NCBI GenBank assembly: GCA_028717785.1
Contig: JAQUND010000024.1
Coordinates: 1 to 21,910 of the forward strand
Reading direction: 5' to 3'
Length of the DNA: 21,910 nt
Source: Candidatus Nanoarchaeia archaeon
GTDB lineage: Archaea; Nanoarchaeota; Nanoarchaeia; SCGC-AAA011-G17; JAFCDX01
The translations under genes were made by a program, and so were the position numbers. The notes under the pieces are model-generated. The model ran no database searches. It saw only the letters and a list, made by a program, of their open reading frames with translations, and had not been told where the DNA came from. Of this stretch, positions 1 to 7,884 are shown one piece after another (positions within the stretch are counted from its first letter, which is position 1; each line of letters starts with the position of its first letter).

Positions 1-117
1 GAAAGTCAAATGCAAATTAAAATAGAACCTGATAATAATATGATAGTACTTATAATTCCTTATATTATTAAACGCAATAAAATAAAAAGCGTCTTTCAAA
101 AGAAAATCTACGGATAA
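1..117 (+). CDS. gp25-like baseplate wedge protein, C-terminal fragment
   Basis: An open frame enters from the left edge and ends at TAA 115-117, followed at once by an in-frame TGA. The 38 visible residues alternate hydrophobic and polar strand-like stretches (IKIEPDNN, then LIIPYIIKRN). This fits the end of the T4 gp25/IraD-like fold. In T4, and in the P2 counterpart W-J, the gp25-like gene lies directly upstream of the gp6/J gene, and here it is followed after 12 bases by a gp6-like gene. Identification therefore rests mainly on synteny plus a weak C-terminal resemblance. The start and most of the protein lie outside the window. Confidence 0.55.
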   Translation, partial: ESQMQIKIEPDNNMIVLIIPYIIKRNKIKSVFQKKIYG

Positions 118-129
118 TGAGGTTATATA

Positions 130-2757
130 ATGGCAACTAATTTTTTAAAGTATACATCGTTAACTTATGACTCAATTCTGCAACAAATAACAGATAAGTT
201 TAATTCAGACTCTAGATTTGCTAACTTTAGACAATCTGCTATAGCTTCTCTTATGGCTGAAATATTTGCTGGCGTTGCAGACTTAGTTAACTATAATTTA
301 GAAAGACGAGCCGAGGAAGCCTTTTTAGACACAGCCAAACTTAAAAGTTCAGTTATTCTACTTTCCCGTATGCTTGGTTATGTAATGCAAAGACCAATCC
401 CGGCTTCTGCTACTTTAAAAATTAAGTTGAAAGGCGACTTTAGTTCCATTATTAGTACTACGGATAAATTACAAATACCGTTACAATCATCCTTTAGTTA
501 TGGTGGTTATAAATTTATTTTAAAGAAAACACTAATAATTAATCTTTCATCATACGTAGACGCAATGATTCTAGACGGCGCTGCTTATGAATCAGACTAT
601 ATTACTGTAGACCAAAATAATGATGCTATTGATATCATTCAAGGCGAAATTAAAGAAAAAGTAATTGAAGGATCTACTAATCCTTTAATTGGATCTACAT
701 TCCAAGTCTATAAAATTGATGACACAGAATTTAGTAACATGTACGGATCCGAAGACTATGATAATCCTGTTACTAGAATCTGGATTGGTGATAATAAATC
801 AACGGATAACGAATATACAATTGATAGAAGATCTCTTATAAACTGGGAAGTCATTGAAGCGTTTTCAGATCAAGAAAATATCAAAGTAGCGGTAGTTAGA
901 TCCTCTATTAACGAAGGTGTAGAATTACTTTTTGGTAATGGTAGATATGCTAGTGACGGCGTAAATTATACTACATCAGGCGGCGCTATAACTTCATACG
1001 ATAATTTATATGTACAATACTTAGCTACTAAAGGTTTTAAAGCAAATCAATCAGGTGTTGTTGATAAAAAAGTAACATATAGTGGTAAAGTTTATACTAA
1101 TACCGGAAAGGATATCACAAACAAAGTTGATTTTTATTTTGCTACTAATATAGTTGGTGGCGCTGATGTTGAAAGTCTAGAATCTATTAAGTATAACTCA
1201 CCAGGAATCTTTGCTTCATTTTCAAGATGTGTAACAAAAGAAGATTATCAAAATTATCTTAAATCATTAACATCACCTATAAGTATTAAAAATGCTATTG
1301 CCTTTGGAGAAGCTGAAGAACTAAACGCTGATACAAGCCGTGATGCTGTTATTCGTCTGTTTAACGTAGTTCTATTCTCTGTATTAGGCCATTTATACCA
1401 AGTAAATACTTCACCATATTACTATTATACTAAAGAAAATGGTTTGGATAATAACGTACTAGACTCAAACTTTAATATAGACGATATATCTTACTGGAAC
1501 TATTTTAATGTGTTTGTTAAAGGAGATACTGAAAGCCTAACGGCAAACTCCCAAATAGTAAGACAACTAAAAGAATATACAACATCAGCATTCCAATATA
1601 AAATCTATGGCCACGAAATAGATGATACTACCGGCGCATACTATAGTACAAACTACGGTGAAAATCTAACACTATATATTAGCTATACTACTGACGATTC
1701 ATCATATAATACAAGTCTAAGCGCTGATACTTCTATTACTGTTGACGTTAGAAGTTTGTCATCTAAATCAAACGATACTGACGCAATGGAAACTCTAGCA
1801 TCTTTAATACAAACTAAACTATTACTGGTCGCTGATACTAGAGGCTCAAACGCAACAGAAAATACACACTATAATCAAACTGCATTCCCTAACGTTACTG
1901 TTACATACGATTCAACAGATAAAAATTTGACTATAGCTTTTGGACAAGACTCACCATGCTATATCTACGAATTTACAAGCGCTACAGGCGCTTCTGATAT
2001 TGGTTTAAGAATCTTGTCAGGAACTTCAGCAGTTGGACCGGACGCTGTACTTGTATCTCTAACAAACAATCTAAGCCAAAATATAATAACGGTGGTAGAT
2101 AAATTGGATACAAGGGCACAAATTACAGTAAAAAATTTATACCTAAGCCCTATAATCCATAGAATGAAGATTTTTGGAACTGTAAAAATAAATAGTCTCT
2201 ATGATACAGAAACTGAAAGAACAAACTTTTATGATGCGATTTATAAATGGGCTGATACAAATGCTGATTTCAATTCTAGTCTATTTTTAAGCACATGCAT
2301 TGAATTAATAGAGCAGTTTCCTAGTGTTGTTTATGCTAATGTGAATTTTGAAGCAGACTATCCTACACCAGTTAGCACATCTACATTCTATGTGACTGGT
2401 AATAATAAATGGGTTAATAATGGATTTAGCAATGCGGCACAGAGATCTTTAGTTTATCAGACAATAGATGATTATATATTAAATAATTTAGAGTCTAGAA
2501 TTAATTCAATAACTCAACGAATATATTTTAATGAATTTGCAAAAGTTCTTTATAATGATTTAAAAGGTCGCGGCGGAAACTATGCGATTTTTGTTGACAC
2601 CATTAATTTTAATAACTTAATTTCAGATATTAATAAAGACTGGTTACAACATATACGTAGAAATTTAATAGATTCAGATGGAAATATTACGGCATATTCA
2701 ATAAATAATGAAATTGTTCAATTGATATGTGATCTGACTATCGAATATAATTCATGA
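130..2757 (+). CDS. Baseplate wedge protein, T4 gp6 / baseplate J-like
   Basis: This 875-residue protein would dimerise around a gp7-type partner to form the wedge ring of a contractile-tail baseplate. Residues 30-100 show the family signature: a helical start, then RRAEEAFLDTAKLKSS, then LLSRMLGYVMQRP. A second baseplate-J block lies near residues 355-385 (NSPGIFASFSRCVTKEDYQN). Residues about 505-645 look like an inserted domain: an alternating-strand stretch, FPNVTVTYD, then a small-residue turn ATGASDIG, reminiscent of domains in sheath/DUF3383-type phage proteins (inference). The start is supported by GAGG at 119-122, seven bases before ATG. The stop TGA overlaps the 3' end of the convergent gene by 20 bases. 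The family call is firm; assignment to gp6 rather than another J-type protein rests on the upstream gp25-like gene. Confidence 0.8.
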   Translation: MATNFLKYTSLTYDSILQQITDKFNSDSRFANFRQSAIASLMAEIFAGVADLVNYNLERRAEEAFLDTAKLKSSVILLSRMLGYVMQRPIPASATLKIKLKGDFSSIISTTDKLQIPLQSSFSYGGYKFILKKTLIINLSSYVDAMILDGAAYESDYITVDQNNDAIDIIQGEIKEKVIEGSTNPLIGSTFQVYKIDDTEFSNMYGSEDYDNPVTRIWIGDNKSTDNEYTIDRRSLINWEVIEAFSDQENIKVAVVRSSINEGVELLFGNGRYASDGVNYTTSGGAITSYDNLYVQYLATKGFKANQSGVVDKKVTYSGKVYTNTGKDITNKVDFYFATNIVGGADVESLESIKYNSPGIFASFSRCVTKEDYQNYLKSLTSPISIKNAIAFGEAEELNADTSRDAVIRLFNVVLFSVLGHLYQVNTSPYYYYTKENGLDNNVLDSNFNIDDISYWNYFNVFVKGDTESLTANSQIVRQLKEYTTSAFQYKIYGHEIDDTTGAYYSTNYGENLTLYISYTTDDSSYNTSLSADTSITVDVRSLSSKSNDTDAMETLASLIQTKLLLVADTRGSNATENTHYNQTAFPNVTVTYDSTDKNLTIAFGQDSPCYIYEFTSATGASDIGLRILSGTSAVGPDAVLVSLTNNLSQNIITVVDKLDTRAQITVKNLYLSPIIHRMKIFGTVKINSLYDTETERTNFYDAIYKWADTNADFNSSLFLSTCIELIEQFPSVVYANVNFEADYPTPVSTSTFYVTGNNKWVNNGFSNAAQRSLVYQTIDDYILNNLESRINSITQRIYFNEFAKVLYNDLKGRGGNYAIFVDTINFNNLISDINKDWLQHIRRNLIDSDGNITAYSINNEIVQLICDLTIEYNS

Positions 2758-3280
2758 TTATCTGTTCGCTGTAATTTTTGGTTTGGGTATTAATTACTCT
2801 ACCGCGTAAATCACAACATATATTTGTTGAATTGTGGATTGGTCTTTTAATAGTTTTTGAAGTTGTAATTACTGACGTATTTTTTAGTTCAATAAATTTC
2901 AATATATTTTCTTCTGAATCAGGTAATGTATCAATAATGTTAAGGGATAAATCAAATAAGATATAATCCATTGAAGGACCACGAAACCATATTGTATTAG
3001 GTGATTCAAATGCTAAAAGACCACATCCAATACCAAACCCGATTTTTGGATTTTCATTATTAAACACAACGGAAACCGTTTCTGTAGGCGATTTCATAAT
3101 GAGTCTACCGTAATAAAGATATTCATACCGACATGGATTTGGGAATGGACATACCTGAACTGAATCATGCCAGTTCACATATCCGAGCTGTTTATCACCG
3201 AAATTCATACACCAAGTTGTATCAGTGGCGAAACTGATACCAATGAACAGAAGCACGGTTGATACAATTTTCTTGAACAT
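2738..3280 (-). CDS. Secreted cysteine-containing protein of unknown function
   Basis: A 180-residue protein with a classical signal peptide: MFKK, hydrophobic core IVSTVLLFIGIS, then FA before TDTT, so cleavage after Ala18 is likely. The mature part has Cys at 24, 44, 50, 86, 155 and 156, an aromatic Gly-rich middle (FGIGCGLLAF, WFRGPSMDY) and a C-terminal segment CCDLRGRVIN. That segment weakly resembles the DL-x-GR-V core of type IX/Fibrobacter-like C-terminal sorting domains, but the domain would be short or truncated. ATG is preceded by AAAGGA and a near-consensus sigma70 promoter at 3322-3350. It is the only complete gene here that ends in TAG. Base composition is richer in G and C than its neighbours, suggesting bacterial origin. 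It may act at the envelope of the infected cell, for example in superinfection exclusion, but that is speculation. I do not recognise a family. Confidence 0.7.
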   Translation of the reverse strand: MFKKIVSTVLLFIGISFATDTTWCMNFGDKQLGYVNWHDSVQVCPFPNPCRYEYLYYGRLIMKSPTETVSVVFNNENPKIGFGIGCGLLAFESPNTIWFRGPSMDYILFDLSLNIIDTLPDSEENILKFIELKNTSVITTSKTIKRPIHNSTNICCDLRGRVINTQTKNYSEQIIMNYIR

Positions 3281-3321
3281 TGACTAATCCTTTCATTAGG
3301 TTAAATTCCAATCGCAACCAT

Positions 3322-3350
3322 AATATACATCAGTTCAATGGATTTGTCAA
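3322..3350 (-). promoter_or_regulatory. Sigma70-type promoter for the secreted-protein gene
   Basis: On the minus strand, TTGACA (3345-3350) is followed after exactly 17 bases by TATATT (3322-3327): a perfect -35, optimal spacing and a 5/6 match at -10. Transcription would start near 3315, giving a leader of about 35 bases with AAAGGA before the ATG at 3280. This would allow expression independent of the phage late programme. Confidence 0.75.
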
Positions 3351-3389
3351 GGCTTATTTGAAAATTAATTTATGTTGATAATTTTGATG

Positions 3390-4157
3390 TTATTCTATCA
3401 TTTGAGAAAAAGTACAAATGTTCTCTGCTTTTGTATTATCTAATCTTTTTTGAGCTATGCGAATATATGTTTCAGAAATATCTATACCAATGTAATTATG
3501 ATTATACATTTTAGCAGCGATAGCCGTAGTTCCACTTCCGATATATGGATCTAGTATAAGTTTATTATCATTATTATATAAAGATAATAAAATTCGTTTA
3601 GGTAATTCAATTGGAAATGGCGCAGGATGTTTTTGTTCTGTTTCAGATTGATTTTTCGTTTCAGGATCAAATCTCCAAATACTACTGTTTTTAGCAGATA
3701 TTTGAGTTAATTCTTTACCTCTATCGTTATTATCAATTGGTTTATAAAGCCAGTAGATTCGTTCGTCTACTACATGAAATCGCCAACCTCTTACATTAAT
3801 TGCGGATTTTTTATCCCAAATAATTTCTTGACGTATTGACCAAACAGTTTTATTTAACCATAAAATAGGGAAAATGGATTTACCATCAATATATCTTATT
3901 TTATGATTATAGAATAAATGACCGCCTGGTTTAGTAATTCTATATAGTTCGTTAATTAATTGAACTTGTTGATTTTGATATTCTTCTTCTGGTATATTGT
4001 CAGACGAAGAGTCATATTTAATACCTTTTAAGATTCCACCAGAGTTTTTGTTTTCTCCTTTATTATAAGGTGGGCTAGTAATAGTACAATCAATAAAATC
4101 ATTATTGAATGTTTTAAGAATATCTAAATTGTTACCTAATAGTAGTTTATTTATCAT
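3390..4157 (-). CDS. DNA methyltransferase, class beta (TSPPY type)
   Basis: A 255-residue S-adenosylmethionine-dependent amino-methyltransferase of the N6-adenine/N4-cytosine group. The catalytic motif IV TSPPY is at residues 27-31, HPAPFP at about 177-182, and the cofactor motif DPYIGSGTT at about 203-211 followed by IGIDIS. Having the catalytic motif before the cofactor motif defines the beta arrangement. Length is normal for a stand-alone type II modification enzyme without a large recognition domain. I chose ATG 4157; an in-frame TTG at 4163 would add two residues. The start overlaps the end of the upstream nuclease by 11 bases, so the two are translationally coupled, as in a restriction-modification pair. 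No good Shine-Dalgarno is visible, which fits coupling. Target sequence and modified base cannot be read from sequence. Confidence 0.88.
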   Translation of the reverse strand: MINKLLLGNNLDILKTFNNDFIDCTITSPPYNKGENKNSGGILKGIKYDSSSDNIPEEEYQNQQVQLINELYRITKPGGHLFYNHKIRYIDGKSIFPILWLNKTVWSIRQEIIWDKKSAINVRGWRFHVVDERIYWLYKPIDNNDRGKELTQISAKNSSIWRFDPETKNQSETEQKHPAPFPIELPKRILLSLYNNDNKLILDPYIGSGTTAIAAKMYNHNYIGIDISETYIRIAQKRLDNTKAENICTFSQMIE

Positions 4158-5409
4158 ATTCAAACTGAAGTATATCGTTAAGTGAATTTTTTTGAATTTT
4201 ATATAACTTTTTGTTTAGATAGCATTTATCAATAAAATACTCATTAACATAGTCAACGTGGCGATTTTCTAATTTTGAAATATCCCATGATATATGTCTT
4301 TTATTTTTTTGTTTGTTTTTTAATAATATATATTTTATATAATTATAAAGATTAGGATTTTCGTTCATGTTATATCGAATGATATAAATTAATTTACCTT
4401 CAAAAAATCCAGTTGAATATATATTTATATTTAAACTTTTAAATCGTTCTAATAATTTTATATTATAATCAGAAAAACTTCCTTTGCATTTTAATATGTT
4501 TTTTGAGAGTTTATTACAAATTTGACTTTTTATTTCACAGAATATCTTATTATTATTTTCCATCTTATATCCGTCGTATCCCCTACCCGGAGAGTATTTA
4601 TATCCTACAATTTGACAAGCTATTTTTTCACGAATCGTAGAAGTGTTTTTATCTTGAATTAAATCATTTAAAATTTTAATAAAAAATTCAATCAAATCAG
4701 ATTTATTATATTGTGATAAATCTTTGATAAAATTATTATCATTATTTGAAGTTAAATATAACATTTTAATAAAGTCTGATTTGTTTTCGTGTTGATGAAT
4801 ATATATGTTTTTAAAGTTTAATAATAATGTTTGAATGTCTTTATTTATATAATCTAAATAATCTTTCCAATAAGGACTTAAAAATTCAACTTTTAACGAT
4901 TTTAATGAAATATCTTTACTCAAATTATAAAACACACAACACCGTTCGTTTTTATTTTGTTGTAGTAAATTATAAAATATATTATTGATATCATTAAATT
5001 TAATAGACAAAGCACAGATTAGTTTACTATGAATAAAAGCAGAGCATACGATCGTTGGATTTTCTTCATTATATCTATTATAAATACTTTTAGTGAAATC
5101 ATTAAAAGATATTTTACCATTAAATTTATATTTATTTGATTTTATATTTTCAGCTTTGAATTCTAAAGGTGTATTATTTTGTATATCAAAACCATCAAAT
5201 CCGTGTTTGTTATTATTATGTTCATAAGTAAGATTAATAAGTGATGTATCTCTTTCACGAAAAAATGATGAGTTTGAATAAGCAAATTCTAATGTTTGTT
5301 TAATAATATGGTTTATTTGATCTGACGAGTATTTATTAATATAATTTATAAAATCGTTATCGTTATGAGTACTATAATAAGAAGCTATATCAGTTAATGA
5401 GTATGACAT
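4147..5409 (-). CDS. Putative type II restriction endonuclease with two PD-(D/E)XK cores
   Basis: This 420-residue protein lies directly upstream of, and overlaps, the methyltransferase, the arrangement of a restriction-modification pair. It has two PD-(D/E)XK-like signatures: GFDGFD (70-75) with LEFKAE (82-87), and GYDGYK (277-282) with CEIKSQ (291-296). Each is followed by SF-x-D-[FY] (101-105 and 311-315) and F-x-x-x-KLI (125-131 and 335-341). From about residue 98 to 139 the second copy aligns without gaps at an offset of 210 residues, so this is an internal duplication. A single chain could hold two catalytic sites, or one active and one recognition/decayed core. AAGGAG precedes the ATG, and a sigma70 promoter lies at 5438-5466. 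The gene is extremely AT-rich. Nuclease fold and role are inferred from motifs and context; no named enzyme is recognised. Confidence 0.72.
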   Translation of the reverse strand: MSYSLTDIASYYSTHNDNDFINYINKYSSDQINHIIKQTLEFAYSNSSFFRERDTSLINLTYEHNNNKHGFDGFDIQNNTPLEFKAENIKSNKYKFNGKISFNDFTKSIYNRYNEENPTIVCSAFIHSKLICALSIKFNDINNIFYNLLQQNKNERCCVFYNLSKDISLKSLKVEFLSPYWKDYLDYINKDIQTLLLNFKNIYIHQHENKSDFIKMLYLTSNNDNNFIKDLSQYNKSDLIEFFIKILNDLIQDKNTSTIREKIACQIVGYKYSPGRGYDGYKMENNNKIFCEIKSQICNKLSKNILKCKGSFSDYNIKLLERFKSLNINIYSTGFFEGKLIYIIRYNMNENPNLYNYIKYILLKNKQKNKRHISWDISKLENRHVDYVNEYFIDKCYLNKKLYKIQKNSLNDILQFEYDK

Positions 5410-5437
5410 AATTTTCTCCTTTATATGAGAATATAAT

Positions 5438-5466
5438 AATATAACATAATCTTCCTATATTGTCAA
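5438..5466 (-). promoter_or_regulatory. Sigma70-type promoter for the restriction-modification genes
   Basis: On the minus strand, TTGACA (5461-5466), a 17-base spacer and TATATT (5438-5443), with a TGT extended -10 element just upstream of TATATT. Transcription would start near 5431, about 22 bases before the nuclease ATG at 5409, with AAGGAG between. The architecture is the same as the promoter at 3322-3350. Confidence 0.78.
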
Positions 5467-5470
5467 TTTT

Positions 5471-5478
5471 TATAAATA
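5471..5478 (+). promoter_or_regulatory. T4-type late promoter
   Basis: TATAAATA, the T4 late consensus read by a gp55-type sigma factor, lies 27 bases before the ATG of the first adhesin gene, with AGGAGA in the leader. It sits four bases from the -35 of the divergent restriction-modification promoter. The octamer also occurs by chance in this AT-rich DNA, so the call depends on its position. Confidence 0.65.
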
Positions 5479-5505
5479 CATATATAGTTTGTATAGGAGA
5501 AGTAA

Positions 5506-7881
5506 ATGTCAAAGTATTATGTAAAAATTAGTAATGCATATGTATCAACCGGGTTAGGAAGCACGTTTTCCCCGTATAACTTTGATCAGCTTATACACAG
5601 ACTATCATCAACTACGGTTTCTGATGAGTATTATGTTTCTGGAACGAGGATAATCAACACAGATTTATTAATGACAATTAGTGGAGCTACGTGTGTAATT
5701 AGTGCGTGGGGAGAGGATCCATATTACATTGTAGGTAATAATGCTGATATATATTTTGCTATTGGGTCAAGTACTTTAAACATATATGATATGATATTGG
5801 GATGCACGTTATCAGCAACGACTGAAGTTTTATTTGATTCGACTGAGGATGAATCTAGGTCACAGAATTTAGTTATAGATAATTGTTATATAAATTTAAC
5901 AACATATAATATTGGGTTTGAGGATTTTAATAGTGTAATAGTACGAAATTCTAATTTAGTAGCGAATAAGGTAAAGGGTCAGAATATTGCTAGTATGAGT
6001 TTTGTTAATGATATATTTGATGTTAGTGATATAGATTGTACAGAAGATAATGATGTTGATGTATTCACTTTGGATAATTGTGCGTTTACAAGTGCTACGG
6101 CTGGATTTACAACGGATGATACAGATTGGACTAATGTACAGGAATTATGGGCAAGACCAGATGATATATTTAATGCAAGTGTTTCAGCAATTTCAGCTGA
6201 TAGTTTTCATTATTTAAGTGCTGATTTTGGAACAATTACAATAAGTGGAGATACTGATTATACAAACACATGGTATAATGGAAGACGAGATGGTATAGGA
6301 AGTTTATATTTTCCAGAATTAAGTGGAGTTTGTGTATCTGCTTCATTAACTTCAGCAGCTGTAGATACTTCAATTAGTTTTGTTTTAAGTGGTAATGATC
6401 CATTTGCGTCTTTTAGTGCTACGAGTGCTACATATTATTTTGATGATGAAAATACGTCCGCGGTAAATACAAATAGTACATTAGCGCATATATATTCAGC
6501 TACAGATTATTATAATACTAGTGCTGTTATGATTTCTAAAAACGGCTGGTATACAGTTACAACACCAGTAAGAGTTATATTAGTTGGAGCATTTACAGTT
6601 GTTATAAAGGTATATGATGCTTTTGGAAATGATAAGACTGGTGGAGTATTAAGACCATTATCATATGTATCAGTTTCAGCAAGTGCTAATGGATATGATG
6701 GTATAGATAGTTATGTATGGGATTTTGGAGATAGTACAGGTAGCGTTCCAGTTTCAGGTACAACTAATCCGGATAATACATATTATGTTGGATTAGGAAT
6801 GAAAACAATATCATTAACTGCTAAAGCTGAAGAGGAAACATTTTCTGCAACAGCAACTACAACATTAGGTATATCAGCTTTAACAAGCGCTTATTATGTT
6901 AATATAACTTCAGCTTATGATGTTAATACTGGTAATATAGGAACATTAGCAGATCCATATAATTGGGATGAATTTAAAACTAGAGTTGAATCGTTTGTCA
7001 GTGCGGATTATAGTGATACATATTATTTGAGTGGTAGTCGAAAATTAACAAAACCTACTACTGGTCAAAATGTGTTGGCTATTAATTCATTGAAAAACTT
7101 AACTATTGACTGTTGGGAGAATTCAGCAACTCATGGAGCGCCTTGGTTGCTTGAAATAGAAGACTGGACAACGACAAATGCTAATTCGATATTATCGGCA
7201 GTCGGAACAACATTAAAGAATGGTATAATTTATAATAAGAGATATATTTCTCCTGGTTATGGTGGAACATTAAAGATAACTAATGTATATGATATGTTTA
7301 TAGTTTATCAAGGTACATATGCTGGAATAGAAATAGACCCTTGGAACTTTGTATTATATTGTGGTGGTACATGTGGTGTAGTAATGCCAAGTGCGGATTC
7401 AAATATTATAGGAAGTACTTTATATTTAAGTGGAAATGGATTTACTGATAATTTTGTTGTAGGAGATTATTCAGAAATATATTTACCAGCGACTCAACAA
7501 ACAGGATATAATTTAGATTTAATAGATTCTGTTTTTGTTAATTTAGATTTAGAAGATTCTAATTATTTCAGTGCTGCTGATGTATATATTAGAAATAGTA
7601 CTTTTAATAGAGCTTCTAGTGCTATTGAAGCAGATTTTGATATATCAGCTAATGATGATAGTCAGTTTGGTTGGTCTCCACCCGTTAGTTATCCGTTTAC
7701 ACCAAGTCATAGGTTATATGATAAAAATATAGAGTATGTGATATTAAAGAAGGGAGACTTAGTACCGTTTAGTGATATTGATATGCCGCCTAATCCGGGC
7801 TATGGAGCTTCGGCATATTCTGAATATGATACTGGCTTGTGGGGTTATGCTAGAAATCAATATAATACAAGTGCGAGTTAA
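5506..7881 (+). CDS. Large beta-helix/PKD adhesin, probable tail or baseplate fibre protein
   Basis: A 791-residue virion-surface protein. It starts with a module resembling the DUF1565/pectate-lyase-like beta-helix start: YYVKISNAY, then FSPYNFDQL, then ISAWGEDPYYI (residues 4-80). Strand-rich repeats with N-x-Y/N-x-T ladders follow, then the recurrent element GRRDGIGSLYFPE. Next are PKD-type domains, the clearest near residues 385-455 with YVWDFGDS. A second full beta-helix module begins at residue 463 (YYVNITSAYDV, DPYNWDEF, then CWENSATHGAPWLL). Ser-Ala dipeptides are very frequent (28 counted). A late promoter and AGGAGA precede the ATG. The glycosyltransferase gene follows after three bases. 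In T4, wedge and fibre genes occupy this place after gene 6. Binding target is unknown; PKD and beta-helix domains commonly bind or cleave surface glycans. Confidence 0.7.
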   Translation: MSKYYVKISNAYVSTGLGSTFSPYNFDQLIHRLSSTTVSDEYYVSGTRIINTDLLMTISGATCVISAWGEDPYYIVGNNADIYFAIGSSTLNIYDMILGCTLSATTEVLFDSTEDESRSQNLVIDNCYINLTTYNIGFEDFNSVIVRNSNLVANKVKGQNIASMSFVNDIFDVSDIDCTEDNDVDVFTLDNCAFTSATAGFTTDDTDWTNVQELWARPDDIFNASVSAISADSFHYLSADFGTITISGDTDYTNTWYNGRRDGIGSLYFPELSGVCVSASLTSAAVDTSISFVLSGNDPFASFSATSATYYFDDENTSAVNTNSTLAHIYSATDYYNTSAVMISKNGWYTVTTPVRVILVGAFTVVIKVYDAFGNDKTGGVLRPLSYVSVSASANGYDGIDSYVWDFGDSTGSVPVSGTTNPDNTYYVGLGMKTISLTAKAEEETFSATATTTLGISALTSAYYVNITSAYDVNTGNIGTLADPYNWDEFKTRVESFVSADYSDTYYLSGSRKLTKPTTGQNVLAINSLKNLTIDCWENSATHGAPWLLEIEDWTTTNANSILSAVGTTLKNGIIYNKRYISPGYGGTLKITNVYDMFIVYQGTYAGIEIDPWNFVLYCGGTCGVVMPSADSNIIGSTLYLSGNGFTDNFVVGDYSEIYLPATQQTGYNLDLIDSVFVNLDLEDSNYFSAADVYIRNSTFNRASSAIEADFDISANDDSQFGWSPPVSYPFTPSHRLYDKNIEYVILKKGDLVPFSDIDMPPNPGYGASAYSEYDTGLWGYARNQYNTSAS
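5515..5745 (+). repeat. Beta-helix-start module, copy 1 of 6
   Basis: Diverged protein-level repeat shared by three adjacent genes. Shape: [YF]YV-D near the start, G-T, then DP[FY]N[WY]DD[FM], about 15-20 residues later YY-x-[KS]G[ST], then [AG]W with GPW-x-[LI]. Here the key pieces are YYVKIS, FSPYNFD, YYVSGT and SAWGEDPYYIV. Confidence 0.65.
6892..7158 (+). repeat. Beta-helix-start module, copy 2 of 6
   Basis: Second copy in the same protein: YYVNIT, NIGTLADPYNWDEF, YYLSGSRK, then CWENSATHGAPWLLEI. It marks the start of a second beta-helix domain after the PKD region. Confidence 0.65.
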
Positions 7882-7884
7882 TAT

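Larger units (their letters stand above)
2738..5409 (-). other. Minus-strand cargo island in the baseplate/fibre region
   Basis: Three genes on the minus strand separate the gp6-like gene from the fibre genes, which all read on the plus strand. Two host-type promoters drive the block. Its composition is uneven: the secreted-protein gene, especially its 5' half at 3100-3280, is visibly richer in G and C than the window. The nuclease gene is even richer in A and T than its neighbours (many Asn, Lys and Ile codons). No transposase, integrase, tRNA or flanking direct repeat was recognised. I infer accessory (moron-type) DNA acquired in more than one step. Confidence 0.6.

Noticed and set aside
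2778..2966. Plus-strand 62-codon open frame opposite the secreted-protein gene
   Set aside because: It lacks a convincing ribosome site and is antisense to a gene with a signal peptide, Shine-Dalgarno and strong promoter.
5079..5086. TATAAATA on the plus strand inside the nuclease gene
   Set aside because: It lies antisense within coding sequence and more than 400 bases before the next plus-strand gene. The octamer also occurs on the minus strand at 4422, 4595 and 4842 in the same very AT-rich gene, so chance explains these.
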